Positions 28,296-37,400 of a stretch of 64,000 nt of DNA are shown piece after piece. Each line of letters opens with the position of its first letter. Positions within the stretch are counted from its first letter, which is position 1. The notes beneath the pieces were generated by a model. It had not been told where the DNA came from, searched no databases, and worked only from the letters and a program-made list of their open reading frames with translations. Origin of the DNA: Peribacillus simplex (GTDB taxonomy: Bacteria; Bacillota; Bacilli; Bacillales; DSM-1321); contig NZ_FTMX01000007.1 of the NCBI RefSeq assembly GCF_900156045.1, positions 186,001 through 250,000 on the forward strand, in the 5' to 3' direction. The translations under genes were made by a program, and so were the position numbers.

Positions 28296-29197
28296 AATTA
28301 GAGATTAAAAATGTTACAAAAAAATTCAAAGAAAAAACAGCGGTCAATAATTTTTCAATGGAACTGCAATCAGGGGAATGTGTTGGATTGATAGGGCCAA
28401 ATGGGGCTGGTAAATCGACACTAATAAAAGTGATTTCAGATATTATAGATCCAAGTATGGGAGAAGTATTGCTTGATGGTAAGAAAATTTCAAAAATGAA
28501 AAGGGAGATAGGCTACTTACCACAATACCCCAACTTCTTTCAATGGATGACTGCCAAGGAAACCCTCACTTTCATGGGCCAGCTCTCGGGTATCAAGAGG
28601 GAAGAATTATTAAGCGGCATTCCAGAGATATTGTCCAAAGTGGGGTTGAGCGGGGAAGAGAATTCCAAGGTGCGGACTTTTTCAGGCGGAATGAAACAAA
28701 GGCTTGGAATTGCACAGGCGCTGTTACATAAACCGGCATTGATTGTCATGGATGAACCGGTTTCGGCATTGGATCCAATCGGCCGGAGAGAAGTGTTGAA
28801 TATCATAAAAGAGATAAAGAAAGATACGACAATTTTATTATCGACACATATATTAAGCGATGCAGAAGAAATATGTGAGAGGTTTGTCATTATAAAAAGT
28901 GGTGAAAAAATTGAGGACACAACAATGTCGGAATTATTAAACAGGAATAGCGGAAATAAAATCAATGTCGACATAACCTCTAAAAGTCAAAAATGGATTG
29001 AAAATGTTAAAAGCTTGAACTTTGTCAAAGGTGTAGAGGTAATGGGAAATAAATTGAAGATAGAAGTGGAAAATATTGAGTCAAACAAGAATATGTTACT
29101 GGCGAATGCTTTGGAGCATAATGTTGATCTAGTAAGGTTCGAAATAGATAACGATACATTGGAAGAGATATTCTTAAAATTGGTGGTGGAAAAATGA
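28292..29197 (+). CDS. ABC transporter ATP-binding protein, YxlF-like
   Basis: A 301-residue ATPase of the drug/antibiotic exporter type. Walker A is GPNGAGKST, the signature FSGGMKQR, Walker B LIVMDEPVSALDP, with a helical C-terminal extension (about residues 215-300). It overlaps both neighbours by 4 bp, so the three genes are translated as one coupled set. In an NRPS locus it probably serves export or self-protection, or signalling as in the sigY system. Confidence 0.82.
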   Translation: MKLEIKNVTKKFKEKTAVNNFSMELQSGECVGLIGPNGAGKSTLIKVISDIIDPSMGEVLLDGKKISKMKREIGYLPQYPNFFQWMTAKETLTFMGQLSGIKREELLSGIPEILSKVGLSGEENSKVRTFSGGMKQRLGIAQALLHKPALIVMDEPVSALDPIGRREVLNIIKEIKKDTTILLSTHILSDAEEICERFVIIKSGEKIEDTTMSELLNRNSGNKINVDITSKSQKWIENVKSLNFVKGVEVMGNKLKIEVENIESNKNMLLANALEHNVDLVRFEIDNDTLEEIFLKLVVEK

Positions 29198-29982
29198 ATA
29201 ATTTTGCCGTTTTAGCTAAAAAGGAATTTGTTCAGATGTTACGTGAATATAAAGTGATTTGGCTGCCGCTTGTTTTTATATTTTTAGGAATAACTCAACC
29301 AGTCGTAAGCTATTATTTACCTTCAATATTAGAAGCACTTGGCGGGGGCCAAGGGATAACCATAGATCCAAGCATGGCTGCCCAAAAAGGCGGCGAAGTT
29401 CTTGCTAGTACCCTAGGGTCCCAATTCGATCAGCTAGGGGTCATGATCATCATCGTTTCCATGATGGGAGTCGTGCAATCCGATAAAGCAAATGGTATGC
29501 TGGCTTTCATTCTTACAAGGCCAGTGACGGTTGGATCTTATATAAGCGGGAAAATCATTTCCAATTATCTGTTTGTTGCCTGCAGTGTAGCATTGGGATA
29601 TTTGGTTTCATATCTGTATGTAGTTTTTTTGTTTACGAGTGTTGATTTTGGGGACTTAGTAGTGGCTTTGCTGTTCTATCTGCTGTGGATCCTATTTATC
29701 GTTTCATTCACGACGATGATCAGTACCATTTTTAATAGTCAGGGTATTATTGCCTTAATTTCGATAGTATTTCTCCTAGGCTGCAGGATCATAGTTGGGT
29801 TAAGTCCGGTTATAGACAACTTGAATCCGGCAAGCATGAGTAAACATGCCATGGAAGTACTGATTTTAGGCACAGTCAATTCACAGGCGATTTGGGGTGC
29901 AATAGCGGCACTTGCGTTGACGGCAGTAACGATATTGGTAACGAACATATGGATTTCAAAAAAGAAATTCAATAGCGAGTAA
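29194..29982 (+). CDS. ABC-2 type transporter permease, YxlG-like
   Basis: A 262-residue permease with six hydrophobic segments. The N-terminus NNFAVLAKKEFVQMLREYKVIWLPLVFI is typical for ABC-2 permeases that start with an amphipathic helix. The large first extracellular loop (about residues 45-85) is rich in Gly and Ala. The start overlaps the ATPase stop (ATGA). Confidence 0.78.
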   Translation: MNNFAVLAKKEFVQMLREYKVIWLPLVFIFLGITQPVVSYYLPSILEALGGGQGITIDPSMAAQKGGEVLASTLGSQFDQLGVMIIIVSMMGVVQSDKANGMLAFILTRPVTVGSYISGKIISNYLFVACSVALGYLVSYLYVVFLFTSVDFGDLVVALLFYLLWILFIVSFTTMISTIFNSQGIIALISIVFLLGCRIIVGLSPVIDNLNPASMSKHAMEVLILGTVNSQAIWGAIAALALTAVTILVTNIWISKKKFNSE

Positions 29983-30031
29983 GTTGGGGATGGAAATGTG
30001 TTAATCATGAAGTGATGGGAGGATGATAACA

Positions 30032-30748
30032 TTGTTAAGCATCACAGATTTAGAGAAAAGCTACTCGGCCAAGAAGATTTTGAATGGTGTAAATCTAGAA
30101 ATCCAAAAAGGGGAAATCTTAGGTTTTATAGGGGCAAATGGCGCAGGGAAAACCACGACGCTGAACATTATTACGGGCATTTTAGATTCTGAAAATGGAA
30201 AGGTTGAAATAAATGGCCTGACCAAAGAAGACGGCATAGAATATAAAAAACAATTTTTCTTCATCCCTGATACTATCAATGTTTTTAACAATGTGTCGGG
30301 ATTTGATTGGATTCGTTTCTTGATGAACCTATATGGAAATGATGACAAAGAACGGTTGGGGAAATATATCAATCGGTTTGGGATGCAGGAGTCCATTAAA
30401 AAGCCAATGGGAAGTTATTCTTATGGAATGATGCACAAGGTTTCCTTGATAGCGGCTTTTACCATTAATCCACCGATCATCATTATGGATGAACCGTTAA
30501 ATGGATTAGACCCAAACGCGGTTTTAGTTTTTAAGGGGTTAATCAAACAGTATGTTGAAACGGGCGGTACAGTGTTTTTCTCGACGCATCTGCTGGATGT
30601 GGCAGAGAAAATTTGTAATACAGTGGCTATTTTAAAAGAGGGGAAAATCATCCTGCATGATGAAATACAAAATATAATAGGTGAAAGTTCATTGGAATCT
30701 ACCTTTATGGAGGCTCAGGTATATGAAGGAAAAACTTCAGTTAACTAG
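30032..30748 (+). CDS. ABC transporter ATP-binding protein of the second exporter
   Basis: A 238-residue ATPase with Walker A GANGAGKTT, a divergent signature YSYGMMHK (for SGG) and Walker B IIIMDEPLNGLDP. TTG 30032 lies 9 bp after GGGAGG and is preferred to an ATG at 30023 that abuts the site. The signature without LSGGQ occurs in other ABC-2 ATPases and should still work. Its 3' end overlaps the permease gene by 26 bp. Confidence 0.78.
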   Translation: MLSITDLEKSYSAKKILNGVNLEIQKGEILGFIGANGAGKTTTLNIITGILDSENGKVEINGLTKEDGIEYKKQFFFIPDTINVFNNVSGFDWIRFLMNLYGNDDKERLGKYINRFGMQESIKKPMGSYSYGMMHKVSLIAAFTINPPIIIMDEPLNGLDPNAVLVFKGLIKQYVETGGTVFFSTHLLDVAEKICNTVAILKEGKIILHDEIQNIIGESSLESTFMEAQVYEGKTSVN

Positions 30749-32315
30749 ATTTTTCATTTCTTCCTTCTATAAAATGCCCAAGCAGACAATGTTGCAGGCT
30801 GTACTGATAATAGCCGTTTTTTATATGTTTTTGCAGCTGACTGTCGTAAATGCCTTTGTTTATTTTCTTGGAGATACCGAGGTCTTCCTGTTTTATAATG
30901 TAACGATTTCTAGCATTCTCGTCTTTGCATTAGTTTGCTATTTGTCCACATCGCAAATATTTGCTTATTATGAATTTAAAGTATTGGCGCCTCTTCCACT
31001 CACCTATAAGGAGATATCAAGGGCTAAGGTATTAAGTGGCTTATGGGTCCCCATCATCTTATCAATGGCAATCCAGGTGCCAACAATCGGCTTCTTGATA
31101 GTCGATCTAAAGTTTATGGAAGCGTTTAAATTATTCATATTTTTACCGATTGTCAATGGTTTAACGGCTTTGCTCCTGCTTTTTATCTTATCGTGCATTA
31201 ATAGGTATTATTATAGATTCAAAAATAAAATAGCATACTTACTGGTGAACATTGCTGTCATCCTCATGCTTGCGATTATTTCCATTGTATATTTTGCTGG
31301 AAAATCATCGATTGCCCTATCAAAGGTCATCTCGGAAATAGATTTGAATTCTATTGAAGGGCTAAAAAACTCGTTGGCATTCATAATGAGACATATGTTT
31401 GAAACCGCAAATATGATTCCAGTGGTTAAGTGGATACTGGATGCCTTTGTATCAAATGAAATAACAGTTCAATTTATTATCATTTATATTTCGATACTAG
31501 TAATGGGTTTCCTATTGTATTCATTTATTATAGAAAACATTTCCGTTCATTATTTCAAAAACGGGTTATTGGGAAATAACAAAGCGAATATGAAAAACTC
31601 AAAGGTTAATATATCAAAAAATCAATGGAGTAACTATTTACAAAGAGAGATGTGGATCATTAAATCTGAAGCATATTTTAAGATGCAAATCGCTTTAGGT
31701 CTTTTATTGCCGCCGGTCTTTTCACTTGTCATGTTATTGCTGATTCAGAATGAAGTGTTCCCGAATTATTTGAATATAACGAAAGAGGGAGTATTTGATA
31801 AATATTTTTCATATTCGATCCTTTTCTTGTGTTGTATAAATAATATAAGCGGAACCCCATATTCAAGAGAAGGGAAATATCATTATTTGCTGAAAAGTGC
31901 CCCTTTTGATGAAAAATATGTTTATTTTTCTAAAGTGATATTTTCATCAATAATTGGAATTATAGCCGTATTGATCAGCTTTATGATATTTGCACTTTTT
32001 GGCTATTGGGAAATGGAAAATGCAGTCATGTTATTAATTATTTCTTGTTTAGTGGTTTGCTATAATCTTCTAACACCATTATATGATATGAAAAATCCAA
32101 GTATAGAATGGGAGAACCCATCTGCTGCCATTAAATCAAACCCCAATGTATTAATAAGCCTGCTTTATGGTTTGCCATTATTAATCGTGGTTACAGCCAT
32201 TCATTTTGGCTTGGTTTGGTTCAGTGTCCACCCCCTGATGGGAGCTCTCATCATATTAATGATCGTGATAGCGATCAATTCCGTGCTGATTAATAGGTTG
32301 AAATATAATTTATGA
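30723..32315 (+). CDS. Large ABC exporter permease
   Basis: A 530-residue integral membrane protein with about 12 hydrophobic segments, resembling the large permeases paired with single ATPases in Bacillus antibiotic-export systems. ATG 30723 is favoured because homology-like hydrophobic sequence starts (MKEKLQLTRFFISSFYK) just after it; the upstream in-frame ATG 30681 lies deep in the ATPase gene. GGAGG lies upstream at about 30708-30712. It overlaps the ATPase gene by 26 bp, showing coupling. Substrate unknown; the NRPS product or its precursor is the natural guess. Confidence 0.7.
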   Translation: MKEKLQLTRFFISSFYKMPKQTMLQAVLIIAVFYMFLQLTVVNAFVYFLGDTEVFLFYNVTISSILVFALVCYLSTSQIFAYYEFKVLAPLPLTYKEISRAKVLSGLWVPIILSMAIQVPTIGFLIVDLKFMEAFKLFIFLPIVNGLTALLLLFILSCINRYYYRFKNKIAYLLVNIAVILMLAIISIVYFAGKSSIALSKVISEIDLNSIEGLKNSLAFIMRHMFETANMIPVVKWILDAFVSNEITVQFIIIYISILVMGFLLYSFIIENISVHYFKNGLLGNNKANMKNSKVNISKNQWSNYLQREMWIIKSEAYFKMQIALGLLLPPVFSLVMLLLIQNEVFPNYLNITKEGVFDKYFSYSILFLCCINNISGTPYSREGKYHYLLKSAPFDEKYVYFSKVIFSSIIGIIAVLISFMIFALFGYWEMENAVMLLIISCLVVCYNLLTPLYDMKNPSIEWENPSAAIKSNPNVLISLLYGLPLLIVVTAIHFGLVWFSVHPLMGALIILMIVIAINSVLINRLKYNL

Positions 32316-32394
32316 AAGTCGTTATATTAGAAAAGTATATAAAGGAAGTACAGAAAATCGGCACTAAATAAATTTAAAAAAGGAGTGTCTTATT

Positions 32395-32682
32395 ATGGGG
32401 AAGCACCATGATAGAGATTTTAAAATTTATGCTGCTCGATTAGTATTGGAAGAAGGCAGAAAACCTAGGGAATTGGCCGAAGAACTTAATATCTCGACAC
32501 CTACATTAAGAAATTGGGTCAATATCTATAAAGAAACAAATGAAGAGGGTCCAGCGGACTCCAGTATTGGTTTTTCAGGTCTTAGTCTTAAAGAGGAAAA
32601 GGATAAAATAATTAAAGATTTGCAGGAAGAGAATGAGATATTAAAAAAGGCAATGCACATTTTTACGAAACAACCAAAATGA
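32395..32682 (+). CDS. IS3-type transposase OrfA-like protein, solitary
   Basis: A 95-residue protein with an N-terminal helix-turn-helix (about residues 8-50: FKIYAARLVLEEGRKPRELAEELNISTPTLRNWV) and a C-terminal leucine-zipper-like helix (KEEKDKIIKDLQEENEILKKAMHIF). This is OrfA of IS3-family elements. No OrfB follows, no terminal inverted repeats are visible, and a strong terminator begins 15 bp after the stop. AAAGGAG precedes the ATG, so it is translated. It is either a remnant or an OrfA reused as a DNA-binding protein. It sits between the exporter genes and the NRPS genes. Confidence 0.75.
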   Translation: MGKHHDRDFKIYAARLVLEEGRKPRELAEELNISTPTLRNWVNIYKETNEEGPADSSIGFSGLSLKEEKDKIIKDLQEENEILKKAMHIFTKQPK

Positions 32683-32696
32683 TCGAATAGTATGTA

Positions 32697-32750
32697 AGCC
32701 ATATTTTATTTTTCACAAATTATAGTGAAAAATAAAATATGGCTTTTTTA
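32697..32750 (+). terminator. Strong terminator after the OrfA-like gene
   Basis: A perfect 20-bp stem (32697-32716 with 32725-32744) with an 8-nt loop is followed by TTTTTA. It separates the exporter half from the NRPS half of the locus, which has its own promoter. Confidence 0.9.
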
Positions 32751-32901
32751 TTGGGAATTTATTCACTTCATGCACATTTTAAAAGTATTTCATACTAAAT
32801 TCCCTATGAAAATACTACTAAAGAGGAAAAATAATAAAAAATGGTAAAGTTATTATGTAATGTAGATAATTTACAAATTTTTAATAGACTCGGCAAAATT
32901 G

Positions 32902-32938
32902 TTGTGATAAAGTGTTATCGATAATGATAATAGGTAAT
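32902..32938 (+). promoter_or_regulatory. Promoter with Fur box ahead of the PPTase-NRPS operon
   Basis: TTGTGA (32902-32907) is followed by an overlapping run of Fur half-sites; GATAATGATAATAGGTAAT at 32920-32938 matches the Fur consensus at 14 of 19 positions. The core TTATCGATAATGATAATA is shared exactly with the 28004 box. The start codon lies 106 bp downstream. The -10 is probably TGATAAT inside the box. No gene is seen in 32751-33043. Confidence 0.6.
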
Positions 32939-33043
32939 AATTAACCTAGAAAATGAAATAATTGTTTAAAAAAAGAAATTTTCGAGGAAAAAAATGGAGA
33001 AAAATTGCTGGAATCCAGGAAAAAGAGGGGAGGGAAATTATAA

Positions 33044-33757
33044 TTGATTGAATATTTTATGAATAAGAAAAAAATTTATAAATCTTACATCAAGTTTTAT
33101 GAAGCGGATTCAGTCAATTTGGACTATATTGATGATATTTTCAACGAAAAGGAATGGAATTATCTTAATTTGCAAAATGGGAAAAGAACCATCGAAGCAA
33201 AGAAAAGTTTGTACTTTGGAAAAAAAGCAATTATGGAGTTTTTAGATATAGGTTTGGATGAAATAAAGAATGTATCACTGTTGAAAGGAGTCTTTGGACA
33301 GCCGATTATTGTTAATAACTTGTTCTTATTAATGAACATGAACATGGGGATATCCATCGCTCATACGGATAAAACATTCGGGATACTGATTTTTGATCAA
33401 CTGCATCCAATGGGAATCGATATTGAAACTAAAACGAAAACTGATTCTGAATTTTTAGAGTCCTATTTAACTGAATCCGAGAAAAAGATGATTAAGGATA
33501 GTGATGGTCTTTTAAGTAATGAAATTTTCTTTAGTGCAAAAGAAAGTCTATCAAAAATTCTAAAAACAGGATTGACCTCTCCACTTGAAATCTATGAGAT
33601 TTCCAAGGCTGAAATGGATCATGATAACATCTCACTTTTCTATAAAAATTTTTCCCAGTACAAATCAGCGGTCGTACTCTTGAATGATGAAATAAGAAGC
33701 GTTACCTTTCCAATAAACTCTACGAAAATAATTGAGGGGGAATACCAATGGAATTAA
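33044..33757 (+). CDS. 4'-phosphopantetheinyl transferase (Sfp-like superfamily)
   Basis: A 237-residue enzyme that transfers the phosphopantetheine arm from CoA to carrier-domain serines. The catalytic motifs are present: MGIDIETK (Mg-binding Asp and Glu, about residues 123-130) and FFSAKESLSKIL (about residues 161-172). It is diverged from B. subtilis Sfp elsewhere. TTG 33044 is favoured, about 9 bp after AGGGGAGGG; ATG 33059 is 24 bp from that site. It is the first gene of the NRPS operon and overlaps the next gene by 10 bp. It should activate the eight intact carrier domains encoded downstream. Confidence 0.82.
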   Translation: MIEYFMNKKKIYKSYIKFYEADSVNLDYIDDIFNEKEWNYLNLQNGKRTIEAKKSLYFGKKAIMEFLDIGLDEIKNVSLLKGVFGQPIIVNNLFLLMNMNMGISIAHTDKTFGILIFDQLHPMGIDIETKTKTDSEFLESYLTESEKKMIKDSDGLLSNEIFFSAKESLSKILKTGLTSPLEIYEISKAEMDHDNISLFYKNFSQYKSAVVLLNDEIRSVTFPINSTKIIEGEYQWN

Positions 33758-34407
33758 AAATGGAAGCAAATGCTGAATTTAAAAACAATAATAAATTAGC
33801 ACAATATCTTTTTAAAAAAGAGGATAGAGTTCATAAGTTAATAATTTCGTTACTACTACTCAGTGTAATCGCAGGTATCGAAACGACGCTTTTGTTATAT
33901 TCTGCGGATCAAAAAGGGATGAATGTATTAAATGGCATGTCCATTTCAGAGATCGGGGCTATGAGTTTTGCCATTAACACAATTGTAATGGGGGCTCTAG
34001 GATTATTGGTCACTTTCATCATTCAAATATTTATTGTGTGCCTATTATTTTTAGTTTTAAAAGAAAGACCGGTAAATATTAAAGGAATTTGCCAAGCTGT
34101 CATAAATGCTGGGATATGCATCGTAATTGGATCCGGTGTTAATGCAATAATCGCATTATTGGTCAAGAGCAAGGAAACCACGTTTACTAGTTTATCCTTA
34201 CTTGTGCATGATAAAAATTCTATCCTTCACACCTTCATGGCCGAGTTTGAATTGTTTTACATTGTAAGTTTAATCCTATTCAGTTTTAGTCTGGAAAAGT
34301 TGGCGCTCGTCAAGAGAAGAAATGCAATAATCATAACGTTTGTAATAGCTTTAATTTCTTTAGTTTTTCATATGTTGACAGTTGCATCAGGCACATATTT
34401 AAAATAA
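33748..34407 (+). CDS. Five-TM membrane protein, Yip1-like, in the NRPS operon
   Basis: A 219-residue protein with a soluble N-terminus (about residues 1-30) and five hydrophobic segments (about 32-50, 72-105, 113-135, 165-180, 190-210). The layout recalls Yip1/YIPF domain proteins of Bacillus, but I see no diagnostic motif. GAGGGGG lies 7 bp before the ATG, and the gene overlaps the PPTase stop by 10 bp. It may act in export, immunity or membrane anchoring of the NRPS; all of these are guesses. Confidence 0.55.
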   Translation: MELKMEANAEFKNNNKLAQYLFKKEDRVHKLIISLLLLSVIAGIETTLLLYSADQKGMNVLNGMSISEIGAMSFAINTIVMGALGLLVTFIIQIFIVCLLFLVLKERPVNIKGICQAVINAGICIVIGSGVNAIIALLVKSKETTFTSLSLLVHDKNSILHTFMAEFELFYIVSLILFSFSLEKLALVKRRNAIIITFVIALISLVFHMLTVASGTYLK

Positions 34408-34416
34408 TGGGGGAAA

Positions 34417-37400
34417 ATGATGAAGATGAATTCTTTAGCGAATCTATTTGAAGAAAGTGTTAGGGAATATGGAGACAATATTGCAGTAAGAAATAAGGAT
34501 AGGCAATTTACATATAAAGAAACGAATGTCTTGGCAAATAAAATGGCGATGTACATAAAGGACAAAGGGATAAATAAAGGAGACAATGTCGGAATCTATA
34601 TTGAAAAGTCGGAGCATGTCTTATTTTTAATCATAGCACTCCTTAAATTGGGGGCTACCTATGTACCTATCGACCCTAAAAGTCCTGATGAAAGAGTAAA
34701 GCATATAATAAAGAATTCAGAGTTGAAGTTATTGATTGGGGATAAAGGCCGGATTAGCGGTATTGATTGCAATTATGTAACCCTCGATGAAGTGATAGGG
34801 AATTCAAAAGACATGACAGGTGAGAATTTCCATACCTCAATTGATCCAGAGGATCCAGCCTATATCATTTTCACATCGGGATCTACAGGAAAGCCTAAAG
34901 GAGTTTGCGTTTCACATGAAAATGTCATGAACTTGTTTTTAGGCTGCGACGGTTTGTTCGAGTTCGATAATAAAGATAAATGGACATTTTTCCATTCCTA
35001 CGCATTTGATTTCTCCGTCTGGGAGATGTGGGGGGCTTGGATATATGGCGGAGAAGTTATAGTGGTTTCATTTGAGGAAAGCAGAAATCCAATATCCTTT
35101 GTTGATTTATTAATCAGTACACAAACAACCGTTTTTAATTGTACGCCAAGCGCTTTCTTCGAGGTGATTGGTGAGCTCATATATCGTCAAAATGAATTAA
35201 GTTTAAAATACATCATTTTTGGAGGGGAAGCATTAAACTTCAAGAAATTGTCGCAGTGGTTTTCTCCCGAAAATGGCAGGCTGCCAAAGCTAATAAATAT
35301 GTACGGAATAACTGAAACCACCGTTCATGTAACATACAAAGAAATCGCCAAGAGTGATGTGGAAAAAGGAATTACCAATATCGGAAAAGTCTTGCCTCAT
35401 CTTGGGTTCAAGGTGATGAATCAACATGGAGAAGAAGTAACTGGAGATGAAGAGGGCGAGTTATACGTTTCAGGAAAAGGTGTTTCGCTAGGCTACTATA
35501 AAAATACCATGATGAATAAGATGAAATTTACGGTCATTGATAATGTTCGCTACTATAAGTCAGGGGATGTAGTGAAAGTTTTGGCTGATGGTGATCTGCA
35601 ATATATCGCCAGGAATGATGAGCAAGTGCAGTTAAGGGGTTTCAGGATTGAATTAGGGGAAATAGAGAGCTCGTATAATGATTTGAAAAACATCAAGAAT
35701 GCAGTCGTTACGATGGATAAAGCGTTTAATGATGATATGCATTTATTATTATACTATGTTGCTGATGAAGAATTAGCTGCCGATTATTTGAGGGAAAGTG
35801 TAAAAAGCTCATTGCCAGCCTATATGATACCAAGCTTTTTTATCAAGGTGGACAGCATCCCCCTAACGGTAAATGGAAAACTGGATAAATCACTATTACC
35901 AAAATTCATCATTAAAGACAGTGAAACGCCATTGAATATCAAGAGTCCAGTGGATGAAACAATAAGTGAAAAAGTAAGAGAATTGGTGGTTAGCATCATA
36001 GGCAATGGGGTTATAAAAAATAATCAGTCCTTACTTGAATGGGGAATGAACTCATTATCGATAATGAGATTGATTGTCAATATAAAAAATCAATTTCATA
36101 TTGAAATGGCTCCTTCAGTTTTATTGGATAACGATACGATTATGAAATTATCAAAAGTCATAGAAACTCGTCAAAAAGAAGAGGTAAAGCAAGATCATGC
36201 ACCGATCAATATTAATGATAGAAATACATACCCTTTAACATATGAACAAGAAAATTTGTGGTTCATTCACCAAACCAATGCCGACAAATCGTTATATAAC
36301 ATCGTTTTTTCATATGAAATTTCAGGTGAAGTGAATGAAGGTTACCTGGAACTATCTTTAGATAAGCTTAGCGATAAACATCAAATTTTAAAAAGTGTCA
36401 TTAGAGAAGAAGCTGGAATTGGCATCTTGGCATTCGATGAGTCGATTCATCATGATATTACCTATTTCGATGTTTCGGATATTCCCTTAGACATGCAGGA
36501 AGAAAAAATAAATCACTTGGTGAAGGAAGAAACGGAACGGCAATTTGATTTAGGAAATGGTCCCCTCTTATCGATTGCGCTAGTAAGGAAAAATGAATGT
36601 GAATATCAATTACTATGTAACATCCACCATATTATTTTTGATGGTTGGTCGATTCCATTAATGATCAATGATTGGTTTGCCATTTATGAGGAAATCGAGA
36701 ATGGCGAACGAAATGATAGAGAAAACCAATCAATCCAATATGGAGATTATGCTTTATGGCAAAAAACCTCGCCAAATTATGTTAGTGGTAAGGATAAGGA
36801 GTTCTGGAGTAATGAAATAACTGCATTAAGGCAAAAGTCCTTTTTACAATATGATCATCAAAAAACCGGAGAAGGTAAAAGCACTTCCGATATGATCAGC
36901 TTTTTGTTACCTAAAGAAATTCAAAACAACCTGGAAATTCTTCATAAAAAAACGAAATCGACTTTGTTCATGAGTTTACTTACGGCCTATCAAACCTTTT
37001 TATCGGTTTATTTTGATGAAGAGGAAGTTGTCGTCGGAAGTCCTTTGGCGAAGAGAAACCATGTGGATACTGAACCATTGATAGGATATTTCGTCAACAC
37101 CTTGCCCTTTAAATTAAATGTATCCCAGGAAGATTCATTTGAAGGGATTTTACGGAAAAACATAAAAAACATTGCAGGAGTTTTTGACCATCAAAATTTA
37201 CCTACTCAGGAAATTTTGAAATATTTATCAGCAGAAAGAACCATGGAAAATACGCCATTGTTCGATACAGTATTTGTCCTGCAAAATAACCAAAAAGAAA
37301 AGCTGGCATATAGAAATTTCACGTTAAAACCGAAAAAAATCAATACCTTTAAAGCTAAATTTGATTTAGTTGTTCAGGCAGAAGAAATGGATGAGGGTGA

